Assembly (NCBI GenBank): GCA_036703985.1
Contig: DATNQN010000108.1
Location: 62,001 to 126,000, forward strand
Direction of reading: 5' to 3'
DNA length: 64,000 bases
From: Leptolyngbyaceae cyanobacterium
GTDB taxonomy: Bacteria; Cyanobacteriota; Cyanobacteriia; Cyanobacteriales; Aerosakkonemataceae
Below the pieces are notes generated by a model that saw only the letters and a program-made list of their open reading frames with translations, was not told the origin of the DNA and did no database searches. Below, piece after piece: positions 58,319 to 64,000 of the stretch (its first letter is position 1; every line of letters begins with the position of its first letter). A program made the position numbers and the translations under genes.

Positions 58319-58918
58319 ATGTCCAGTAAACTAATTTTTACGGCTACAGTTCTCACCATAACTGGTTTAATCATTTTTGGTTCGGGTTTTGGTAATTTCT
58401 TTAGCCTAGTCGATGCACCTGCTCAAGCACAACAATTGCGACCCCAAGACGTTTGGCGGCAGGTTTATCAGCAATTGCCAGAGTTGCCCCTGGAGAATGA
58501 ATATGTTAGTAAGGAAAACGGGCAACCAGCAACCGATAACACCCTGGTAAGTCGGTTAATTCGGTATCACCTTTATGTAAAAGGGCGTCCTCCGATGTAT
58601 CGATTGGATTGGAAATTAACGATCGCAGATTATTTAGGGGCGCACGATTTGATGAATGAAGGCTCCTATCCCGGTTATGATAGTTTGCGACAAAATCCGA
58701 TGGAACGCGATCGCGCTGCCATTACTCGCCTCACCAGATCCCAAAGGGATGCTTTAGTAAATGCGATCGTCGGTATTTTTAACCCCAACGTCGCCGCCCA
58801 ACCTCAACCAACTCCCACACCCAGCACTTCACCAGCACAACCATCACCAGTGCGATCGAATCCTTACACACCCCCACGCTTACCTCAACCGGGAGATGCT
58901 AGATTACTCATGCCTTGA
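58319..58918 (+). CDS. Exported protein of unknown function with Pro-rich tail
   Basis: A 199-aa protein: a hydrophobic N-terminus (about 5-40, signal peptide ending AQAQ), a conserved globular part (VWRQVYQQLPELPLENEY, YHLYVKGRPPMYRLDWKLTIADYLGAHDLM) and a Pro/Thr/Ser-rich tail. I know this pattern only as cyanobacterial hypothetical proteins. Placed between rpoZ and DUF1818, an arrangement with no evident functional link. Confidence 0.78.
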   Translation: MSSKLIFTATVLTITGLIIFGSGFGNFFSLVDAPAQAQQLRPQDVWRQVYQQLPELPLENEYVSKENGQPATDNTLVSRLIRYHLYVKGRPPMYRLDWKLTIADYLGAHDLMNEGSYPGYDSLRQNPMERDRAAITRLTRSQRDALVNAIVGIFNPNVAAQPQPTPTPSTSPAQPSPVRSNPYTPPRLPQPGDARLLMP

Positions 58919-59045
58919 TGGGGAGATGGGGGAATGGGGGGATGGGGAGATGAGGATACGCTTAAGAAAAGTTTTACCTTTTACCTTTCCCCCTGCCTCC
59001 TGTCCCCTGCCCCCTGCCCCTTTCCCCCTACACCCCTGCGCCACT
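58919..59045. repeat. G-rich / C-rich low-complexity tract
   Basis: Repeats of GGGGAGATG and GGGGGAT on the left, then CCCCCTGCC / CCCCTTT units. Purine/pyrimidine filler similar to 55130-55275. No coding potential. Confidence 0.5.
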
Positions 59046-59087
59046 CCTCAATCTAAAATCTAAAATCGAATATCTAAAATCAGCATA

Positions 59088-59453
59088 ATGGAACGTCTGA
59101 TCAAAAATGGAGAGGGATGGCGCATCGGTTGGAACCCCAACGCCACTGAATTTAAAGGATTAGTCGGTGGGGATCGTTGGGGATTTGAACTAACAGAAGC
59201 AGAATTAAATGACTTTTGCCGCTTGTTGACTCAACTGGCGCGAAGCATGAAAGAAATTGCCAACGAATTAATGGATGAAGAGAAGATTGCTTGCGAAGCT
59301 GAAAGCGATTTACTTTGGATGGAAGTAGAAGGCTATCCCCACTCCTACAGTCTCCACTTGATTGTAAACCGATGCCGTCGCTGCGAAGGCACTTGGCCTC
59401 CCACTGCCGTACCGGGCTTGCTGCAAGCAGTCCAAGTTTTACAAGTTTTCTAG
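59088..59453 (+). CDS. DUF1818 family protein
   Basis: A 121-aa protein of the cyanobacteria/plastid-specific DUF1818 family: MERLIKNGEGWRIGWNP, GLVGGDRWGFELTEAE and the C-terminal GTWPPTAVPGLLQA are the hallmarks. Single domain of normal length, soluble, with a cysteine pair in NRCRRCEGTWP. Biochemical function is unknown. It directly precedes a tRNA-Pro gene. Confidence 0.9.
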   Translation: MERLIKNGEGWRIGWNPNATEFKGLVGGDRWGFELTEAELNDFCRLLTQLARSMKEIANELMDEEKIACEAESDLLWMEVEGYPHSYSLHLIVNRCRRCEGTWPPTAVPGLLQAVQVLQVF

Positions 59454-59497
59454 TTGCCAATCTATTTAGATGTGCTATATTAGTAAAGCATCGAAAT

Positions 59498-59571
59498 CGG
59501 GGCGTAGCGCAGCTTGGTAGCGCACTACTTTGGGGTAGTAGGGGTCGTGGGTTCGAATCCCGCCGCTCCGA
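59498..59571 (+). tRNA. tRNA-Pro (anticodon GGG)
   Basis: A complete 74-base cloverleaf: acceptor stem CGGGGCG / CGCTCCG, D arm GCGC-AGCTTGGTA-GCGC, anticodon stem CTACT / AGTAG around loop TTGGGGT (anticodon GGG), and T arm with GTTCGAATC. Discriminator A at 59571; CCA is not encoded. It reads CCC and CCU codons. Confidence 0.95.
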
Positions 59572-59618
59572 TATCTAAGAAAACAGCCAGAAACCCTACT
59601 GGCAGATGAAGACAAAGA

Positions 59619-59659
59619 TTAACTCTAGAGATTAGACTATCTCTGGAGTTAATTTTTTT
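59619..59659 (+). terminator. Rho-independent terminator after tRNA-Pro
   Basis: Stem TTAACTCTAGAGA (59619-59631) against TCTCTGGAGTTAA (59640-59652), one G-U pair, 8-base loop, followed by seven T. Well-formed intrinsic terminator for the DUF1818/tRNA transcript. Confidence 0.85.
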
Positions 59660-59932
59660 GTTTGCATATTGACTATTGACTATCATCTGACTATCACGCA
59701 AGTAAAGCGCTACTGTAGATAGTCAAAGCTATGCAACTAAAAAGCACTTCTCAGAAAGCTTCCAAAGAAACAGAAAACTGTACTAAAATTTGTTGGTAAT
59801 ATTAAGTAATTTCTTGTCACTCTTTATTAGGTCGAATTAATTTATTTATTCAATGGATTAATTTTTTTCAAAGACTCATCAATGTTATTATAAAAAGACC
59901 ATTGGTAAGTTTGTCATCAGTAATATAGTCAC

Positions 59933-59959
59933 AAAAAAGCCAGTGATAGCTCACTGGCT
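59933..59959 (-). terminator. Rho-independent terminator, minus strand
   Basis: Perfect 9-bp stem AGCCAGTGA / TCACTGGCT with 4-base loop; on the minus strand it is followed by six T. It lies about 50 bases downstream of the small minus-strand gene at 60010-60219 and supports its transcription. Confidence 0.8.
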
Positions 59960-60009
59960 GATTGCACCTAGTCTAGGTTAAAAGTACCTATAGTAATATC
60001 TGGAACTTT

Positions 60010-60219
60010 CTATTTAATTGTCCGGCTTTGGGTTTCCTCCTCTGCTTTGGATGACTTATTACCGTTTTTCCCGATTAGGCATACACCAACAACTTTTACT
60101 AAAGCGTCTAATGGAACTCCTAAACTGACAGGGGAATAATTCTGACTAGGTATGCCAAACGTAACGCAACTAGCTAACCCAAGCAGAATAATACCGAGTC
60201 TGGGGTGCTTTTGTAGCAA
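60010..60219 (-). CDS. Small exported or membrane-anchored protein (69 aa)
   Basis: A 69-aa frame starting with TTG at 60219. A perfect AAGGAG lies 7 bases upstream and an intrinsic terminator lies downstream, which together make it a credible gene despite its size. Residues 1-25 (HPRLGIILLGLASCVTFG) look like a signal or anchor with a lipobox-like LASC; the remainder is a hydrophobic stretch (LVKVVGVCLIG) and a charged tail. The family is not recognised. Confidence 0.5.
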   Translation of the reverse strand: MLQKHPRLGIILLGLASCVTFGIPSQNYSPVSLGVPLDALVKVVGVCLIGKNGNKSSKAEEETQSRTIK

Positions 60220-60486
60220 ACTGGTACTCCTTATAAATATAAGTAGTCATCAGAAAGCCCAGCTAGGTGCTTAAAGCAAGCTGTCAATGTACTTATTAGA
60301 GAATATCACCTAATAGTTATTGTTCAAAATTTTTAGAAAGGAAAATAAACAATAAAAAGCAAAACAAACTATTACTTAACGCTGTGATTTAAATCCTCGC
60401 TTTTAGTGATGATAATCACAATATGTCCGATGGTTTCGACTTTTAATTTTGGGATAATTAAAAATAACCATAGTTAGAATAACTAT

Positions 60487-61785
60487 ATGTGTAATGCTTG
60501 GAACCATCCACCAGGATGTAACTGCGGCTGGCGTGGTAGGGGTGGAGGAAATGGTAGGGGAATTTATACAAGTTTATTTAGTTCACCTTCAAAAGCAGCA
60601 TCAGATGAAAATGATTACGAAAGGAGTGAAACATATCCTACTCAATGTTGGTGGTGCGGAGCTTTTGTATTTTACCACACTAACGGATATGGCGATTCAG
60701 TTTTGTTTGATAGCTTGGGATATCCTTGGGAAATACATTCATGCTGGGAAACTCATTGGCAAACAGAGAAAGATAGACGACGAGTTATCAATTATCTTTT
60801 ACATGACAACAATCAGGCTGAACAAAAACGTATGATTCTTATGGGTGCTGTTAGAAAGATAAAAGGAATAACCTTTGGTAGTTTGGGCTTTTATGGTGCA
60901 ACTGAAGACGCAGTAGCTCGTCAATTGGGTATATCTATATACCAATTAAGACAAGATTATGGCGATATTTATAAGGTAGATTCTGCTGGAATTCGGTTTA
61001 TTTCTAAATTAGAAAGCATAGTAGAATTTAATAAAAATAGAAAATCGAATGTAAGAATAAATACCCCTATAAAACAACAAATATTAAATGAAAACGCCAA
61101 ATCAGATGCAACAATAATAGGACAGGAAAATGAGGCGCTATATTTACGTGATGGATGGTACTGTTTATATGTAAGACGTGGTATGGAATTTAAAATTATT
61201 GCTGATTTGGCTACCGCAATCAAAAATAATTTACTACCTAATCGTGTACAGTTGCAAACGTATGCTTACATTGATAATAAATTTAGATTATCAGATGTAA
61301 TTACAGATATTGCATATCCTTATTCATATAGTGAACTATCTAAGAGAATAGATTCACATAATCATAGTTATGTACTTTTGGAAATAAAGAATATACTTTC
61401 CCGAAGGACATATCATAAGACATTTGGTATTTTACTTAAGGTAATAAATTTATGTTGCAAAACTATCCCAGGTGTAGTTGGATTTGCAGAAAGTGAAAGT
61501 GAAACTATAGTAAGTTCTGTAGAAGTTAAAGAAGAAGAATTAAAACGAGTGCTATATCAACGTAACAATTTATCTCATTTCGATGATATAACAGGAAAAT
61601 TTGGATTTAAGCGTGGTGAAATATTAATACAAACAACAATTACACCACGCGGTAAAATTGTCAAATCCAAAGTGAAATTTATTGCTTTTGTAAACGATGA
61701 GAATGTAAGAGTTCAACATTTACAAACAAAACAAATATATGTAACTCCTCTATGCTCCATTGCTGGAAACGAGGAAACTGAATAA
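60487..61785 (+). CDS. Cys/His-rich protein of unknown function
   Basis: A 432-aa protein, clearly more AT-rich than its neighbours, so possibly acquired. The N-terminus has CNAWNHPPGCNCGW (Cys2, His7, Cys11, Cys13), then CWWCG (Cys54, Cys57) with VFYHTNGYGDSVLFDSLGYPWEIHSCW (in two parts: His64, His84, Cys86), a possible metal-binding module. A Ser/Gly-rich linker joins the two clusters. A helical segment (DAVARQLGISIYQLRQDYG, about 140-160) looks HTH-like. The C-terminal part is strand-rich with KFIAFVNDENVRVQHL. No signal peptide. I do not recognise the family; a metal-binding regulator or defence-related protein are both possible. Confidence 0.75.
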   Translation: MCNAWNHPPGCNCGWRGRGGGNGRGIYTSLFSSPSKAASDENDYERSETYPTQCWWCGAFVFYHTNGYGDSVLFDSLGYPWEIHSCWETHWQTEKDRRRVINYLLHDNNQAEQKRMILMGAVRKIKGITFGSLGFYGATEDAVARQLGISIYQLRQDYGDIYKVDSAGIRFISKLESIVEFNKNRKSNVRINTPIKQQILNENAKSDATIIGQENEALYLRDGWYCLYVRRGMEFKIIADLATAIKNNLLPNRVQLQTYAYIDNKFRLSDVITDIAYPYSYSELSKRIDSHNHSYVLLEIKNILSRRTYHKTFGILLKVINLCCKTIPGVVGFAESESETIVSSVEVKEEELKRVLYQRNNLSHFDDITGKFGFKRGEILIQTTITPRGKIVKSKVKFIAFVNDENVRVQHLQTKQIYVTPLCSIAGNEETE

Positions 61786-62081
61786 AGTCGTATATTATAC
61801 AACGGTTTCTGCTGTTATGAGGTACAGAAGAACTAGATTTTAGTTAGCCATATTAAAGATATTTTTATCCAACTACTTTCGATCGCACCCTTCTACCAGA
61901 GAACTACATCAAAGCTAACCTACGGTACTCATTCAGACATACAAAACAGCGACAGGCAAAAAAGCAACATTCTGTCTATTTACAGACCTCTCTTCTGCCC
62001 GTGTATAGACTAAATCGCTCAGTTAAATTCGTTACCTTGTTTACATAACTTTATAAATAGAAAGATTTCTGTAAACAAGCC

Positions 62082-62339
62082 ATGCTCGATCTTCAAGAAG
62101 CCACCAAAGATTACTGGCGCAAGTTAGACCAGTTAGAAGCTGCTTACAATAGAGGCGAAGTTTCCATTGAAGAAGTGGATGCTAAGGTGCAATTGTTAAT
62201 GAAAGAACTCGGCCAAGCGCGTCGAGAGGCTTTTACTTACCTGTGGCATAGTCTGCGCCTTTGGTGTTCTGAGCGAAAAGAAATTATCTTAGGTGTGGCG
62301 ATGCTGGGCATCATTACTTGGGCTGCAAACAGTATTTAA
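62082..62339 (+). CDS. Small tail-anchored membrane protein
   Basis: An 85-aa protein: charged coiled coil at about 5-50 (DYWRKLDQLEAAYNRGEVS, VDAKVQLLMKELGQARRE) and one C-terminal membrane helix (about 68-84, IILGVAMLGIITWAA). No known family recalled. The next gene starts 25 bases downstream, so the two form a small operon. Confidence 0.65.
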   Translation: MLDLQEATKDYWRKLDQLEAAYNRGEVSIEEVDAKVQLLMKELGQARREAFTYLWHSLRLWCSERKEIILGVAMLGIITWAANSI

Positions 62340-62364
62340 CACAGTCGAATTGTGGAGAATAGTC

Positions 62365-62601
62365 ATGGAAAGAGAGATTACCGATCGCAATGGAATTACC
62401 TGGAAATGCGTTCAAGCTTATTCAGGGCTTTCCGACTTGGAAGAAACTCAAGATGCAGCTAAGGTGAAAGGCGAAGAGGATAGTTACTGGGTAGTCTGCA
62501 CGCCCAGTGGTGGGGCAAAGTCAGTGCGGCTCAAACTTAAGGGTCAATGGGAAACATCCTACTCTGACGAAATGTTACTGAGTGAAATCCAAGCACAGTA
62601 G
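62365..62601 (+). CDS. Small soluble protein of unknown function
   Basis: A 78-aa protein (EREITDRNGITWKCVQAYSGL, then YWVVCTPSGGAKSVRLKLKGQW) of simple strand-rich pattern. GGAG precedes the ATG at 62365, which I prefer to the ATG at 62293 because the latter would overlap the previous gene. Co-oriented and close to the tail-anchored protein gene. Family unknown. Confidence 0.65.
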   Translation: MEREITDRNGITWKCVQAYSGLSDLEETQDAAKVKGEEDSYWVVCTPSGGAKSVRLKLKGQWETSYSDEMLLSEIQAQ

Positions 62602-63048
62602 TAATCACCTTAATCTAACTCTTTTATACTTAGGTAATGAGGTGTTGCAAAAACAATAATCCTTTAAGGGTTGTCGTTTTCTGAAATTGTTTTATGTCTC
62701 TAGACTACTTAACATATAAACAAACTGGGACTCGTTTATAAGTAGGTATACCACTGCGATCATCGATATTAGAACTAAATAAAATATTAGCTTCCGGATC
62801 AAACATAAAAGCAGCCTATTCACGAATTGCACCGCAAATAATTTCGATATTATCTAACTCTGTCAACCGCTATCTAACGCCTGCTGATGTTATCTTAATG
62901 GAAATTGCTTACCAGCTAATTGATAATAGTAAGCTGTTTTTGAGCGACCCTTATAATACAAATTTGCTGAATAACCAAGCAAATGACGTTATTTATGTAG
63001 AAGGTGATGTGCATTGGCCATTAATGCAAATAAGATATAGAGGAAGCT
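62602..63048. other. Decayed intergenic region before the sulfotransferase gene
   Basis: The left 100 bases are featureless. 62705-62887 (minus) holds a frame with two internal stops that otherwise reads as protein, and 62898-63059 (plus) holds a short open frame overlapping the next gene start. Together they suggest a decayed locus with a strand switch. Confidence 0.45.
62705..62887 (-). pseudogene. Gene relic with two in-frame stops
   Basis: On the minus strand the frame ending at the TAG of 62705 reads FDPEANILFSSNIDDRSG then IPTYKRVPVCLYVK, a protein-like C-terminus, but stops occur at 62818-62816 and 62872-62870 with coherent sequence on both sides (LTELDNIEIICGAIRE between them). I read this as the 3' end of a dead gene; the family is not recognised. 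Confidence 0.4.
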
Positions 63049-63059
63049 ATGACAATTAA
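62898..63059 (+). CDS. Short frame overlapping the sulfotransferase start (possible remnant)
   Basis: ATG at 62898 opens 53 codons (MEIAYQLIDNSKLFLSDPYN, NDVIYVEGDVHWPLMQIRY) that end 11 bases inside the next gene. The frame stays open further upstream without a start signal, so it may be the C-terminal piece of a lost gene. Translational coupling to the downstream gene is possible. No ribosome-binding site is seen. Confidence 0.3.
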   Translation: MEIAYQLIDNSKLFLSDPYNTNLLNNQANDVIYVEGDVHWPLMQIRYRGSYDN

Positions 63060-63711
63060 AGTAATCGGTGCGGGTTTTGGAAGAACGGGAACTTCATCTC
63101 TAAAAGCTGCTTTAGAAGAACTCGGTTTTAACAAGTGTTACCACATGATAGAACTGCTCCAACGCCCATCTGATGTAACCTTCTGGGAAGATGCCAGTGA
63201 TGGCAAACCCGTCAATTGGGATGCTTTGTTTGATGGTTACCAAGCGATCGTTGATTTTCCTGGTTACCGTTATTACCAGCAATTGATGCAGCACTATCCA
63301 GATGCCAAAGTGCTGTTGAGTATTCGAGATGCCGATAATTGGTATGAGAGTACTTTGGATACCATCTACAAAGCAGGGCCAACAAGTTGGCAGAAGTTAA
63401 AGCTAGCTTTTATGCTTCCCTTTTCCCCAAGATTGCGACAGCTAATTCGGGTATTTCGGATGGCAGATCGAGATGTTTGGCAGAAGGATTTTCAAGGGAA
63501 ATTTGAAGATAAGCAATTGGCTCACGAGATTTTTCATCAACACATCGAACAAGTCAAGCGCGTTGTGCCATCAGAGCGGTTGTTAGTTTACCAAGTTAAA
63601 GAGGGTTGGCAACCATTGTGTCAGTTCCTTGATGTACCCGTTCCTGACCAGCCTTTCCCACATCTCAACGAACGCGCCACCTTTGGACAAGCATCTAAAC
63701 AGTTGTTTTAA
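63049..63711 (+). CDS. Sulfotransferase family protein
   Basis: A 220-aa P-loop protein. GAGFGRTGTSSLKAALEELG at the N-terminus is the PAPS 5'-phosphosulfate-binding-like loop, KVLLSIRDADNWYES corresponds to the 3'-phosphate-binding segment, and LLVYQVKEGWQPLCQFL to the C-terminal family motif. Members transfer sulfate from PAPS to small molecules or glycans, though some of this subfamily are uncharacterised. GAGGAAG precedes the ATG. No signal peptide. The acceptor is unknown. Confidence 0.87.
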   Translation: MTIKVIGAGFGRTGTSSLKAALEELGFNKCYHMIELLQRPSDVTFWEDASDGKPVNWDALFDGYQAIVDFPGYRYYQQLMQHYPDAKVLLSIRDADNWYESTLDTIYKAGPTSWQKLKLAFMLPFSPRLRQLIRVFRMADRDVWQKDFQGKFEDKQLAHEIFHQHIEQVKRVVPSERLLVYQVKEGWQPLCQFLDVPVPDQPFPHLNERATFGQASKQLF

Positions 63712-63826
63712 GGCTACGCCGTCATGCAAGATTTCAAAAAAAACAGCCCTTGGCGAGGCTGAAGTAATCGGGTATCGGTTCAAATTTAAATAGGGAGTGT
63801 CGAGTTCCGTTGAAAAAGATTGCTAG

Positions 63827-64000
63827 TTACATCACGATCGATAGTTCATCAGCAACTTGAATTCGTCCTTTGACTAAAGAACGAATCAAACGATCGAGAC
63901 AACCCCGTTCTTCATCGCTGATAGATTCGTCGAGAATGGCAGCCATCATACCGTAGCGATCGGCTTTGGTGAGGCGGTGGGTATCGGAAACGGTAGCGAT
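63827..64000 (-). CDS. Small cyanobacterial protein, 5' end beyond window
   Basis: The last 57 codons and stop of a minus-strand gene (SDTHRLTKADRYGMMAAIL, DEERGCLDRLIRSLVKGRIQ). The DRYGMMAAILDESISDEE pattern is one I associate with short conserved hypothetical proteins of cyanobacteria. The start lies outside the window. No function known. Confidence 0.7.
   Translation of the reverse strand: MATVSDTHRLTKADRYGMMAAILDESISDEERGCLDRLIRSLVKGRIQVADELSIVM

Larger units (their letters stand above)
59572..60009. other. Intergenic region with two terminators
   Basis: This gap after the tRNA holds a plus-strand terminator (59619-59659) and a minus-strand terminator (59933-59959). The remainder is AT-rich and unremarkable. 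Confidence 0.6.

Noticed and set aside
59315-59578. 87-codon frame overlapping DUF1818 and running through tRNA-Pro
   Set aside because: It crosses a well-formed tRNA gene and is out of frame with the conserved DUF1818 protein.

Overview
The window is a stretch of cyanobacterial chromosome. The evidence is the very frequent GCGATCGC-type (HIP1) octamers, the separate two-gene ATP synthase beta/epsilon operon (20968-22946), a cyanobacterial-length RpoZ, a DUF1818 gene, a CYP110-type P450, PEP-CTERM proteins, and CHAT/CHASE2/AAA-like/DUF928 proteins. Abundant palindromic repeats, HpsE-like glycosyltransferases and a two-partner-secretion exoprotein fit a filamentous, gliding, Oscillatoriales-like organism; that placement is inference.

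Layout. 1-1750 (minus) is a transketolase-like ThDP enzyme cut by the window edge, followed by a CYP110-like P450 (2263-3648). 3782-17481 is a surface/signalling island: on the minus strand a secreted TPS-domain exoprotein and a secreted TPR-CHAT protease-like protein in one operon; on the plus strand, diverging from them, DUF928, a giant CHASE2 hybrid histidine kinase with two kinase modules and one dead receiver, and an AAA-like/CHASE2 protein. 18248-20768 holds two PEP-CTERM proteins whose upstream regions are related to each other; a third PEP-CTERM gene at 38718 carries the same bipartite motif. 20968-22946 is atpD-atpC.

23295-35829 is an exopolysaccharide or surface-glycan cluster: three HpsE-like glycosyltransferases, another family 2 glycosyltransferase, a membrane acyltransferase, three alkaline-phosphatase-superfamily proteins, an atypical NAD-dependent epimerase-like protein and a membrane-anchored SGNH hydrolase. 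The pairing of glycosyltransferase and phosphatase-superfamily genes suggests block duplication. The mannose-1-phosphate guanylyltransferase (48918) and LCP protein (50270) farther right could supply GDP-mannose and attach the polymer.

35964-46607 is accessory: an unrecognised 465-aa protein divergent from a phage-type Gp157 protein, a flotillin-like SPFH protein, a DUF2726-like nuclease-fold protein, a large NB-ARC/TPR STAND ATPase and a BrnT/BrnA toxin-antitoxin pair. 46709-64000 mixes housekeeping genes (UbiB-like kinase, YidD variant, guanylyltransferase, LCP, rpoZ, DUF1818, tRNA-Pro) with small lipoproteins, a Uma2 protein, an SMI1/KNR4 protein, a cysteine-rich AT-rich orphan (60487), a decayed region (62705-63059) and a sulfotransferase-family protein. 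Repeats have invaded coding sequence at least three times (two in-frame blocks in the CHAT gene, one MITE-like element rewriting a lipoprotein C-terminus).

No CRISPR array, rRNA, complete transposase gene or prophage was seen. The strongest new-looking signal is the shared bipartite upstream motif of the three PEP-CTERM genes; the CHAT/TPS/CHASE2 island and the STAND protein are the best candidates for little-described systems.
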